Source: an uncultured Clostridia bacterium (GTDB taxonomy: Bacteria > Bacillota > Clostridia > Oscillospirales > CAG-272). From it: DNA of 7,124 bases. Under the pieces are notes generated by a model that was given only the letters and a program-made list of their open reading frames with translations, was not told the DNA's origin and did no database searches. The DNA lies in contig CAMETB010000076.1 of the NCBI GenBank assembly GCA_945936265.1, positions 1 to 7,124 of the forward strand, read 5' to 3'. Below, in pieces: positions 1 to 5,483 of this stretch. How positions within the stretch are numbered: position 1 is the stretch's first letter; each line of letters begins with the position of its first letter. The position numbers and the translations under genes are program-made.

Positions 1-645
1 GATTGGTTCCACTTTACAGGAATTACTCCCGCGCTTGGTGGAGAGCTTCCCGATATATGTATGGACGCACTTAAAGTGTGCAGCAAAAAAGGAATTACCA
101 CAAGTTGCGATCTTAACTTCCGCAAAAACCTCTGGTCGAGCGAAAAAGCGGGCAAGGTAATGGGCGAGCTTATGAAGCTTGTCGACGTGTGCATAGCAAA
201 CGAGGAGGACGCCGAAAAGGTGTTCGGAATAAAGGCGGAAAACACGGACGTTGACAAGGGCGTTGTAAGCCGTGAGGACTACAAGAGCGTTGCTTCTCAG
301 CTTGCAAAACGCTTCGGATTTTCACGCGTGGCAATCACTTTGAGAACTAGTATATCCGCAAACGACAACATCTGGGGCGCTATGCTCTACGACGCAAAGG
401 AAAACGAGTATTTCTTCTCACGCTCATACAATATACACATAGTTGACCGTGTGGGCGGCGGAGATTCTTTCGGCGGCGGACTTATCTATGCTTCGCTCGT
501 CGGCAAGAAGCCGCAGGATATAATTGAGTTTGCCGTTGCGGCATCGTGCCTCAAGCACACCATAACGGGCGACTACAACCTCGTTTCCGTAAAAGAGGTT
601 GAAGGTCTTATCTCGGGCGGCGGAAGCGGCAGAGTTCAAAGATAA
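1..645 (+). CDS. kdgK: 2-keto-3-deoxygluconate kinase, PfkB family (5' end missing)
   Basis: The reading frame is open from base 1, so the N-terminal part, roughly a third of a usual ~330-residue enzyme, lies outside the window; 214 residues and the stop are seen. The ATG at 61 is internal, because the frame upstream of it codes for DWFHFTGITPALG, a stretch typical of KDG kinases. A later SCDLNFRKNLW segment (visible residues ~45-55) also fits them. The PfkB C-terminal signature DRVGGGDSFGGG lies at visible residues 149-160, with D155 as the expected catalytic base. The tail has LKHTITGDYNLVSVKEVE, also typical of KDG kinases. The family phosphorylates 2-dehydro-3-deoxy-D-gluconate with ATP in the cytoplasm, in hexuronate or pectin breakdown. 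Expected partners (aldolase, dehydratases) would have to be upstream. Another PfkB sugar kinase is possible but less likely. Confidence 0.85.
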   Translation, partial: DWFHFTGITPALGGELPDICMDALKVCSKKGITTSCDLNFRKNLWSSEKAGKVMGELMKLVDVCIANEEDAEKVFGIKAENTDVDKGVVSREDYKSVASQLAKRFGFSRVAITLRTSISANDNIWGAMLYDAKENEYFFSRSYNIHIVDRVGGGDSFGGGLIYASLVGKKPQDIIEFAVAASCLKHTITGDYNLVSVKEVEGLISGGGSGRVQR

Positions 646-659
646 TTATTGTATTTCGC

Positions 660-690
660 AAAAGCCAACCTCCGCGTTGGTTTTTGTTTT
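660..690 (+). terminator. Intrinsic terminator or attenuator after the kdgK-like gene
   Basis: AAAAGCCAAC (660-669) pairs with GTTGGTTTTT (676-685) over ten positions with one G-T pair, around a six-base loop, and TTTTGTTTT runs out to 690. It lies 14 bases after the kinase stop. The ribosome site of the next gene begins about three bases after the U tract, which leaves no room for a separate downstream promoter, so the hairpin may only partly stop transcription. Confidence 0.75.
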
Positions 691-701
691 AAGAGGGATT
701 A

Positions 702-1511
702 ATGAAAAGGTTTTCTTTTGATAAAAAAACGGTTATTTTAACGGGCGCATCGTCGGGTATTGGCAAGGAAATTGCAAAAGTTCTCATAAGCAAATACGGC
801 TGTACCGTTTATGCAATAGCGAGAAATGAAGAAAAACTCCGTTCTGTCGGTAGGGATATATCGGACACTCTTTTTATCCCCTGCCCGTTTGACGTCGGAG
901 TTTATGAAAACTGGACGGAATTTGCAAAAAATCTCGAGGAGTGCCCCAAAAAGCCCGATATTCTTATAAATTGCGCAGGCGTTTTGCCGAAGTTTGCAAG
1001 TGTGCAAAAGACAGACAAAGAGGTTTTTGAAAGTGTTTTGAGAACCGATTTTCTTGCGCAGGTTTATTCCTGCAAGGTGTTTTTACCGATTATCAAATCG
1101 AGCGGCGGCGCTATTGTAAACGTTTCAAGTTCGTCCTCGCTTTGCCCCTTTGCGGGAGTTGCCGCATACTCGTCATCAAAAGCCGCGTCGGAGCGCTTTA
1201 CCGAGTGCCTTGCCGAGGAAAACAGGGATATTCTCATTTCGTCCGTTTTGCCCGGCTTTGTCAAAACCGACATAATGCGAAATCAGGCGTCAAGCGAAAA
1301 GGAGCGGCGCATTATCTCAAAGGTCAGCGCGGACTGCCATAGGACCGTAAAGAAAATCCTTCGCCGCGTAAGGCGAAGAAAAAAGCGGATAATCGTGGGG
1401 GCAGATGCGCACTTTATGAATTTTGCTTTTAAGTTTTTCCCTTCTCTTGCGCCTAAAATTATAACTGGCGTTTTGAAAAGGACGAAATTTTCGCTCTTTG
1501 CGGACATTTGA
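702..1511 (+). CDS. Short-chain dehydrogenase/reductase (SDR), classical type
   Basis: This is a 269-residue NAD(P)-dependent oxidoreductase of the Rossmann-fold SDR family. The cofactor motif TGASSGIG is at residues 14-21, NCAG at 90-93, the likely catalytic Ser at 143 within VNVSSSSS, and the YxxxK pair at Y156/K160. PGFVKTDIM at 184-192 is the usual segment after the active site. The C-terminal ~60 residues are rich in Arg and Lys (RRVRRRKKR, about 221-229) and then hydrophobic, so they may touch the membrane; DltE/YqjQ-like SDRs have comparable tails. The start has AGAGGG four bases upstream, a tight spacing. The substrate cannot be told from sequence. A DUF3592-like membrane protein follows after 25 bases, so the two are probably cotranscribed. 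The link to the kinase before it is uncertain because a hairpin lies between them. Confidence 0.88.
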   Translation: MKRFSFDKKTVILTGASSGIGKEIAKVLISKYGCTVYAIARNEEKLRSVGRDISDTLFIPCPFDVGVYENWTEFAKNLEECPKKPDILINCAGVLPKFASVQKTDKEVFESVLRTDFLAQVYSCKVFLPIIKSSGGAIVNVSSSSSLCPFAGVAAYSSSKAASERFTECLAEENRDILISSVLPGFVKTDIMRNQASSEKERRIISKVSADCHRTVKKILRRVRRRKKRIIVGADAHFMNFAFKFFPSLAPKIITGVLKRTKFSLFADI

Positions 1512-1536
1512 TAATAAATTTTTTGAGGAACAGATT

Positions 1537-2190
1537 ATGAACAACAGACAAAAATCAGGCAGTTCCATAGTTTTCGTTATTATATTCGCTCTTGTTTTTA
1601 TCGGAGTAGGAATTTATTTATCGGTGCGGGAGTTTGAATTTGTAAACGGCGGTGCGAAAACGCAGGCGACCATAGTTGATATTGAAGCGTACTACGACAG
1701 CGACGGAGATCTTAATCACCGTGTTTACGTCACATATACCGTGGACGGCACGGTATATAACGAGAGGCTTGACACTTATACAAGTTCAATGAGAGTGGGC
1801 GATACGGTGCCTATACGCTATATGCCTGACAATCCGTCAAATATAGCCTATGCGAAATTTAATTTTCTTTTTCCCGTTGTCTTTATACTGTGCGGTGTTC
1901 TCGTATTGGTACTTTCCATTATCCCGACTGTATCGGATGCAAAAAGCAATAGAAAATTAAAACTACTTAAAGAAAGCGGCAGAAGGATCACGGCGATAGT
2001 CGAGGATATACAGGTATCGGGAGTTATCGTTATGGGCAGGCATAAAACGACGCTTCTCTGCCGTGACGAGCAGGGCAGAATATATAAGAAAAAGTTTTTA
2101 GCCACAAACACGGAAAACATCTCGATCGGCGGCGAAATATCCGTTTACGTTGACTACGAAAACCCCGAAAATTATGCAATAGATATTTAA
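1537..2190 (+). CDS. DUF3592-like membrane protein, two transmembrane segments
   Basis: The frame is open from a TTG at 1498, but ATG 1537 has GAGGAA at 1525-1530 with six bases of spacing, so I take it as the start (217 residues). A first membrane helix spans about residues 9-30 and a second about 110-132. Between them is a soluble domain, about 38-105, with the pattern TQATIVDIE...VTYTVDGTVYNE...GDTVPIRYMPDNP that I associate with DUF3592. After helix 2 a second, similar unit appears: RRITAIVEDIQV (149-160), then GGEISVYVDYENPENY (198-213). The protein therefore looks like two related beta-rich units, each preceded by a membrane helix. No catalytic residues are recognisable and the family has no firm function. 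It probably shares a transcript with the SDR upstream and ends at the bidirectional terminator. Confidence 0.8.
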   Translation: MNNRQKSGSSIVFVIIFALVFIGVGIYLSVREFEFVNGGAKTQATIVDIEAYYDSDGDLNHRVYVTYTVDGTVYNERLDTYTSSMRVGDTVPIRYMPDNPSNIAYAKFNFLFPVVFILCGVLVLVLSIIPTVSDAKSNRKLKLLKESGRRITAIVEDIQVSGVIVMGRHKTTLLCRDEQGRIYKKKFLATNTENISIGGEISVYVDYENPENYAIDI

Positions 2191-2194
2191 TACT

Positions 2195-2224
2195 AAAAGG
2201 ACTGCCGTTTAAGACAGTCCTTTT
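2195..2224. terminator. Bidirectional intrinsic terminator between convergent genes
   Basis: AAAAGGACTG (2195-2204) and CAGTCCTTTT (2215-2224) form a perfect ten-pair stem with a ten-base loop. The A/T ends give a short U run on either strand. It lies between the stop of the DUF3592-like gene (2190) and the stop of the acetyltransferase on the other strand (2236), and can serve both. Confidence 0.88.
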
Positions 2225-2235
2225 CGTTTGGTAAA

Positions 2236-2709
2236 TTACTTTATTATATATTCCATCTGCGTTTCTTTAACGGACATACCTATCTTTTCGTAAAAAGAGC
2301 GGGCGGTGGTGTTGCCCTCCCAGACGTTTAAGGTTATATCGTAACAGTTTTGCGACTTTGCATAGTCAAGGACAAAATTCCAGAGGCTTTTGCCCACATG
2401 ATGCCCCCGGCAGTTTTCGTCAACGCACAAATCATCAATGAAAAGCGTTTTAAAATTTTTCATATTGGTTGAAAACGGTTGGCTTTTTATAACGCAGAAG
2501 GCGTAACCGACAACCGTGCCCGAGGTGTCCTCGGCGACGAAAACGGGTGTGCTTTCGTTTTTTATTATTTCTTCAAGTTCTGCAGGCGTATATTTGGTTG
2601 TGCCCGGGATAAATATATCGGGTCTTATGCGCGCGTGTATTTCAAGCACTTCGGATAAAAGTTCCTCTATTCTGCCTATATCTTTTGATTCTGCTTTTCT
2701 TATGTTCAT
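2236..2709 (-). CDS. GNAT family N-acetyltransferase
   Basis: A 157-residue single-domain GNAT protein, expected to move an acetyl group from acetyl-CoA to an amine; the acceptor is unknown. The opening MNIRKAESKDIGRIEEL is the usual beta1-alpha1 start. FIDDLCVDENCRGHHVGKSLW (about 90-110) holds motif A; its pyrophosphate loop reads R-G-H-H-V-G-K, with His where the classic R/Q-x-x-G-x-G has the first Gly, a change I believe is seen in other Firmicute members. LNVWEGNTTARSFYEKIGM (127-145) is motif B with the usual conserved N-x-x-A-x-x-F-Y-x-x-x-G. The gene starts four bases after the rsmA stop and lacks its own well-placed ribosome site. It could modify a ribosomal protein, given its neighbour, but that is a guess from position only. 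Confidence 0.87.
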   Translation of the reverse strand: MNIRKAESKDIGRIEELLSEVLEIHARIRPDIFIPGTTKYTPAELEEIIKNESTPVFVAEDTSGTVVGYAFCVIKSQPFSTNMKNFKTLFIDDLCVDENCRGHHVGKSLWNFVLDYAKSQNCYDITLNVWEGNTTARSFYEKIGMSVKETQMEYIIK

Positions 2710-2713
2710 ATGT

Positions 2714-3619
2714 TTATATGTTCATTCCTTTCTTTGCAAGCTCGTCGGCAATCCTGCAAAAGTCCTCGGTACCGAGTTTTTCTCCTCTTATATTTATATC
2801 ATAGCCGAGAGAGGTTATTATATTTGCGATTTCTTCCTTGCTTACCGTTTTGAAATACGATGAGAGCGAATTTACAAGCGTTTTTCTCCTCTGCGCAAAC
2901 GCACCCGCAATAACCTCAAAAAGCATTTTTTCGTTTGCTACCTTATACGGTATTTGTTCGTGCGGCTCTATTTGTATAACCGAGGATGTCACCTTGGGGC
3001 TTGGCATAAAGTTCTCGGGCGAAACGTCAAAAAGTTTTCTTGCCTTTCCGTAGTAGTTAAGCGATGCGGTTATCGCACCGTACTCGCTGTCTCCCGCCGA
3101 TGCGCAAAGGCGCTCGGCTACCTCTTTTTGCACCATGACGGTGACGGACAAGAAGCGCACCTTTTTTGCAAACGATTCTTCAAGGATTTTCATAATTATC
3201 GGAGTTGTAATATAATAAGGAAGATTTGCGCAGACTGACACCGCCGCCCCGTCGCCGAATTTTTCCGAAACGAGTTTTTCAAGATCGAGCTTGAGAAAGT
3301 CCTCATTTATAATCTCCTTGTTGTCATACTCCGCAAGTGTTTTATCAAGCACGGGTATAAGTGTTTTATCTATCTCGACGGCGACGACTTTATCGTATCT
3401 TTCGCACAGCTTGCAGGTAAGCGTTCCAATGCCGGGCCCTATTTCTATTACTCCGCTTTTTCCCTCTCCCGCCTTTTTTATGTGGCAAAGATAACTTTCT
3501 TCGGCTATTTTATAAGGTATTTCTTCGTTTATTAAAAAGTTCTGTCCGAATCCTTTTTTGGTTCCCGTATTGAATTCCGACAAAAGACGTTTTACGTCTG
3601 AAATATTACATAAATTCAT
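2714..3619 (-). CDS. rsmA: 16S rRNA dimethyladenosine transferase RsmA (KsgA)
   Basis: A full-length 301-residue enzyme that dimethylates the two adjacent adenosines in the 3' terminal hairpin (A1518/A1519, E. coli numbering) of 16S rRNA late in 30S assembly, using S-adenosylmethionine. Visible motifs in order: GFGQNFL (23-29), the SAM loop EIGPGIGTLT (59-68), acidic VAVEID (79-84), NEDFLKLDL (105-113), catalytic NLPYYITTP (132-140), VQKEVAERL (163-171), FMPSPKVTSSV (204-214), and FAQRRKTLVNSL (241-252) in the C-terminal domain. The start ATG 3619-3617 has AAGAGG nine bases upstream. It leads a minus-strand pair with the GNAT gene. Its leader overlaps the divergent tRNA promoter. Kasugamycin resistance is the classic phenotype of loss in other bacteria. 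Confidence 0.97.
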   Translation of the reverse strand: MNLCNISDVKRLLSEFNTGTKKGFGQNFLINEEIPYKIAEESYLCHIKKAGEGKSGVIEIGPGIGTLTCKLCERYDKVVAVEIDKTLIPVLDKTLAEYDNKEIINEDFLKLDLEKLVSEKFGDGAAVSVCANLPYYITTPIIMKILEESFAKKVRFLSVTVMVQKEVAERLCASAGDSEYGAITASLNYYGKARKLFDVSPENFMPSPKVTSSVIQIEPHEQIPYKVANEKMLFEVIAGAFAQRRKTLVNSLSSYFKTVSKEEIANIITSLGYDINIRGEKLGTEDFCRIADELAKKGMNI

Positions 3620-3632
3620 TTAAAAAAACCTC

Positions 3633-3661
3633 TTGACAAACATAATTATTTGTAGTAAAAT
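3633..3661 (+). promoter_or_regulatory. Sigma-A-type promoter of the tRNA-Thr/tRNA-Gly unit
   Basis: A perfect -35 TTGACA (3633-3638), exactly 17 bases, and a -10 TAAAAT (3656-3661, five of six to consensus). Transcription should begin near 3668, about ten bases before tRNA-Thr. The -35 overlaps by two bases the ribosome site of the divergent rsmA gene (complement of 3629-3634). Confidence 0.9.
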
Positions 3662-3676
3662 AACACTTGCTAACAA
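3649..3676 (-). promoter_or_regulatory. Weak candidate promoter for rsmA
   Basis: On the minus strand TTGTTA (3676-3671) and TACAAA (3654-3649) are 16 bases apart, each four of six to consensus. It would start near 3642 and give a leader of about 22 bases with the rsmA ribosome site. It lies inside the tRNA promoter region, so the two would compete. Because the match is modest, a more upstream promoter (3920-3948) is an alternative. Confidence 0.3.
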
Positions 3677-3677
3677 C

Positions 3678-3752
3678 GCTGGTGTAGCACAGGGGCAGTG
3701 CAGCTGATTCGTAATCAGCAGGTCGTGAGTTCAAATCTCACCACCAGCTCCA
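3678..3752 (+). tRNA. tRNA-Thr (anticodon CGT)
   Basis: Folds as a full cloverleaf: acceptor GCTGGTG with CACCAGC; D stem GCAC with GTGC around a seven-base loop; anticodon stem GCTGA with TCAGC, loop TTCGTAA giving anticodon CGT (reads ACG); a five-base variable region; T stem GTGAG with CTCAC and loop TTCAAAT. Discriminator T and encoded CCA end at 3752. It is the first gene of a two-tRNA transcript. Confidence 0.96.
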
Positions 3753-3754
3753 TT

Positions 3755-3787
3755 ATGTCGGGGCGGGGTTATACTTTGCTCCGATAT
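3755..3787 (+). other. Hairpin in the spacer between the two tRNA genes
   Basis: ATGTCGGGGC (3755-3764) pairs with GCTCCGATAT (3778-3787) over ten positions, two of them G-T, around a 13-base loop. It starts two bases after the CCA of tRNA-Thr. No U tract follows, so it is not an ordinary terminator. A role in separating the tRNAs during processing is inference. Confidence 0.5.
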
Positions 3788-3805
3788 GATTTATATAACC
3801 TGTAT

Positions 3806-3879
3806 GCAGGTGTAGCTCAATGGCAGAGCGCACGCTTCCCAAGCCTGATACGCGGGTTCGATTCCCGTCACCTGCTCCA
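3806..3879 (+). tRNA. tRNA-Gly (anticodon CCC)
   Basis: Cloverleaf: acceptor GCAGGTG with CACCTGC; D stem GCTC with GAGC; anticodon loop TTCCCAA giving CCC (reads GGG); T loop TTCGATT with stem GCGGG/CCCGT, where the outer pair is G-T. Discriminator T and CCA are encoded. The anticodon stem CACGC/GCCTG has one C-C mismatch at its middle pair (3833 with 3845), and the variable region is four bases. Both are slightly unusual, but all other parts are intact, so I call it functional. It is probably cotranscribed with tRNA-Thr. Confidence 0.93.
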
Positions 3880-3884
3880 ATTAC

Positions 3885-3914
3885 GGCAAGCCTTTACGGC
3901 TTGTCTTTTTCTTT
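3885..3914 (+). terminator. Intrinsic terminator of the tRNA unit
   Basis: GGCAAGCC (3885-3892) pairs with GGCTTGTC (3898-3905), eight positions with one G-T, loop TTTAC, then TTTTTCTTT. It begins six bases after the CCA of tRNA-Gly. Confidence 0.9.
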
Positions 3915-3919
3915 GCATT

Positions 3920-3948
3920 ATTCTATCATAAAAATGGCGCAAAGTCAA
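3920..3948 (-). promoter_or_regulatory. Good minus-strand promoter facing the tRNA genes
   Basis: On the minus strand TTGACT (3948-3943), exactly 17 bases, then TAGAAT (3925-3920); each is five of six to consensus. Transcription would start near 3913 and run antisense through tRNA-Gly and tRNA-Thr towards rsmA, with no U-tracted hairpin seen on that strand before rsmA. It may therefore be an rsmA promoter with a long leader. Confidence 0.55.
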
Positions 3949-3951
3949 TAT

Positions 3952-3975
3952 GCCGTGCGTTTTACACGGCTTTTT
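3952..3975 (+). terminator. Second intrinsic terminator before the alcohol dehydrogenase
   Basis: GCCGTG (3952-3957) and CACGGC (3965-3970) form a perfect six-pair stem with a seven-base loop, followed by TTTTT. It lies 37 bases after the tRNA terminator, with no plus-strand gene between, so it acts as a backup that insulates the dehydrogenase from tRNA transcription. Confidence 0.75.
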
Positions 3976-3983
3976 CGGATTTT

Positions 3984-4001
3984 ATATTCTTTTGGGAATA
4001 T
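3984..4001. repeat. Small inverted repeat upstream of the adh promoter
   Basis: ATATTC and GAATAT are perfect six-base arms around a six-base spacer, about 20 bases before the -35. It could be a regulator site, but arms this AT-rich arise easily by chance. Confidence 0.25.
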
Positions 4002-4020
4002 CTCTATTTCATTTTTATAT

Positions 4021-4049
4021 TTCACATTTGCGCGGCAAAATGTTATTAT
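4021..4049 (+). promoter_or_regulatory. Promoter of the iron alcohol dehydrogenase gene
   Basis: TTCACA (4021-4026), 17 bases, TATTAT (4044-4049, five of six). The predicted start near 4056 leaves a leader of about 33 bases carrying GGAGG at 4077-4081, eight bases before the ATG. The spacer holds a palindrome listed separately. Confidence 0.65.
4024..4043. promoter_or_regulatory. Candidate operator between -35 and -10 of the adh promoter
   Basis: ACATTT (4024-4029) and AAATGT (4038-4043) are perfect arms around eight bases. A second, shifted register, TTTGC-GCG-GCAAA (4027-4039), lies inside it. The element fills almost the whole promoter spacer, where a bound repressor would block polymerase. 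It does not match the Rex consensus as I know it (TTGT...ACAA). The role is inference. Confidence 0.35.
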
Positions 4050-4089
4050 ATAACCGAAAAATAAATACGCTTTTGCGGAGGAAAATATT

Positions 4090-5307
4090 ATGGCAAGATT
4101 TACTTTACCGCGAGATCTCTATCACGGAAAAGGTGCTCTTGAAGCACTTAAAACATTCAAAGGTAAAAAGGCCGTTATATGCGTAGGCGGCGGCTCAATG
4201 AAGCGTTTCGGATTTCTTGACAAAGCCGAATCTTATCTTAAAGAAGCCGGCATGGAAGTTTACGTAATAGACGGTATCGAACCCGACCCGTCTGTTGACA
4301 CCGTTATGAAAGGTGCCGAAAAGATGCTTGAAATTCAGCCTGACTGGATAATAGCAATGGGAGGCGGTTCTCCTATCGACGCAGCCAAGGCTATGTGGAT
4401 AAAGTATGAGTATCCCGAAATAACCTTTGAGGAAATGTGCAAGGTATTCGGCATTCCGCCACTTCGCAGGAAAGCTCATTTCTGTGCAATATCCTCGACT
4501 TCCGGTACGGCAACAGAGGTTACCGCATTCTCGATAATCACCGATTACAAAAAAGGTATCAAATATCCTATCGCAGACTTTGAAATAACCCCCGATGTTG
4601 CAATAGTTGACCCTGATCTTGCTGAAACAATGCCTAAGAAGCTCGTTGCTCACACCGGTATGGACGCTATGACCCACGCTATCGAGGCTTATGTTTCAAC
4701 CGCAAACTGCGATTACACCGATCCGCTTGCTATATTCGCCATCAAGATGATCCAAAGCGATCTTGTAAAATCATACAACGGCGATATGGAAAAGCGCGAC
4801 AGTATGCATAACGCACAGTGCCTTGCAGGTATGGCGTTCTCAAACGCCCTGCTCGGCATAGTTCACTCGATGGCGCACAAGACCGGAGCCGCTTTTGCCG
4901 ACTACGGTGCACATATAATTCACGGTGCCGCAAACGCTATGTATTTGCCTAAGGTTATCGCTTTCAACGCAAAGAATGAAACGGCGGCAAAGCGCTATGC
5001 AGAGATTGCCGATTATATGGCTCTCGGCGGAGATACCGCCAAAGAAAAGGTTAAACTTCTTATCGCTTACCTGCGTAAGATGAACGACGACCTTAACATC
5101 CCTCATTGCATAAAGAATTACGGCGCGGACAGTTATCCCTGCGAGCAGGGCTTCGTTCCCGAGAATGTATTCCTCGAAAGAGTTCACGATATCGCCGTAA
5201 ATGCTCTGGGCGACGCCTGCACGGGTTCCAATCCGCGTCAGCCCTCCGTTGAGGAAATGGAAAAACTTCTTAAGTGCTGCTACTATGACACGGAAGTTGA
5301 TTTCTGA
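4090..5307 (+). CDS. Iron-containing (group III) alcohol dehydrogenase
   Basis: A complete 405-residue enzyme expected to interconvert aldehydes and alcohols with NAD(P)H in the cytoplasm, normally in the reducing direction to regenerate oxidised cofactor in fermentation. GGGSPIDAAK (91-100) is the dinucleotide-binding turn and SSTSGTATEVT (135-145) the next conserved block. The metal ligands are expected at D192 and H196 in HTGMDAMTHAIEAY, H259 in IVHSMAH, and H278 in HIIHG; H263 matches the conserved active-site His. The stretch from H263 to H278 is five residues longer than the H-x9-H spacing of FucO and AdhE, which marks a sub-branch. It is a single-gene unit with its own promoter, strong GGAGG site and terminator. 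Butanol or ethanol dehydrogenase would both fit; the substrate cannot be fixed from sequence. Confidence 0.94.
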   Translation: MARFTLPRDLYHGKGALEALKTFKGKKAVICVGGGSMKRFGFLDKAESYLKEAGMEVYVIDGIEPDPSVDTVMKGAEKMLEIQPDWIIAMGGGSPIDAAKAMWIKYEYPEITFEEMCKVFGIPPLRRKAHFCAISSTSGTATEVTAFSIITDYKKGIKYPIADFEITPDVAIVDPDLAETMPKKLVAHTGMDAMTHAIEAYVSTANCDYTDPLAIFAIKMIQSDLVKSYNGDMEKRDSMHNAQCLAGMAFSNALLGIVHSMAHKTGAAFADYGAHIIHGAANAMYLPKVIAFNAKNETAAKRYAEIADYMALGGDTAKEKVKLLIAYLRKMNDDLNIPHCIKNYGADSYPCEQGFVPENVFLERVHDIAVNALGDACTGSNPRQPSVEEMEKLLKCCYYDTEVDF

Positions 5308-5359
5308 TAATACGGAAATTTTAAATTTGCACTATCTTAAATGTTTTCTCTCTCTAAAG

Positions 5360-5390
5360 AAAAGCCGGCTTTATGCCGGTTTTTCTTTTT
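5360..5390 (+). terminator. Intrinsic terminator of the alcohol dehydrogenase gene
   Basis: AAAAGCCGGC (5360-5369) pairs with GCCGGTTTTT (5375-5384) over ten positions with one G-T, loop TTTAT, then CTTTTT. It lies 53 bases after the stop and before the marR promoter. Confidence 0.92.
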
Positions 5391-5444
5391 CAAAAATATT
5401 ATGGTAAAAAGTTGTAAGGTATATATCTTTTTTTAATTAAATGG

Positions 5445-5456
5445 TTGACAAGTCAA
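5445..5456. promoter_or_regulatory. Candidate MarR operator 1, over the -35
   Basis: TTGAC-AA-GTCAA is a perfect palindrome with a two-base centre and contains the whole -35 hexamer. MarR dimers commonly bind short palindromes of this type in their own promoters. Its centre is 26 bases from that of operator 2. Confidence 0.5.
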
Positions 5457-5473
5457 TACATTTATGATACAAT
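5445..5473 (+). promoter_or_regulatory. Promoter of the marR-acyl-CoA synthetase operon
   Basis: A perfect TTGACA (5445-5450), 17 bases, then TACAAT (5468-5473, five of six). The start should be near 5480, leaving a leader under 30 bases with GGAGA at 5496-5500. Such a strong core promoter in front of a MarR gene suggests control by repression. Confidence 0.9.
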
Positions 5474-5483
5474 ACAAGTATTG
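5470..5483. promoter_or_regulatory. Candidate MarR operator 2, over the -10 and start site
   Basis: CAATAC-AA-GTATTG is a perfect 14-base palindrome with the same AA centre as operator 1. It covers the end of the -10 and the predicted start point. CAATAC also occurs at 5454-5459, directly after operator 1, and GTCAATAC (5452-5459) is mirrored by GTATTGAC (5478-5485). Confidence 0.55.

Noticed and set aside
1498..1536. TTG start at 1498 for the DUF3592-like protein
   Set aside because: It would overlap the SDR end and lacks a ribosome site, while ATG 1537 has GAGGAA at good spacing.
2516..2863. 115-codon plus-strand frame across the GNAT-rsmA junction
   Set aside because: It overlaps two well-supported minus-strand genes, has no ribosome site and shows no domain.
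3785..3790. TATGAT as a -10 for a separate tRNA-Gly promoter
   Set aside because: There is no -35-like hexamer 16-18 bases upstream, and the sequence is part of the spacer hairpin; cotranscription with tRNA-Thr is simpler.
3820..4186. Several short plus-strand frames over the tRNA-Gly gene and the region before adh
   Set aside because: They run through a tRNA, two terminators and a promoter; none has a ribosome site or a protein-like sequence.
4195..4677. 160-codon open frame on the minus strand
   Set aside because: It is antisense to conserved core motifs of the alcohol dehydrogenase and its composition is that of a shadow frame.
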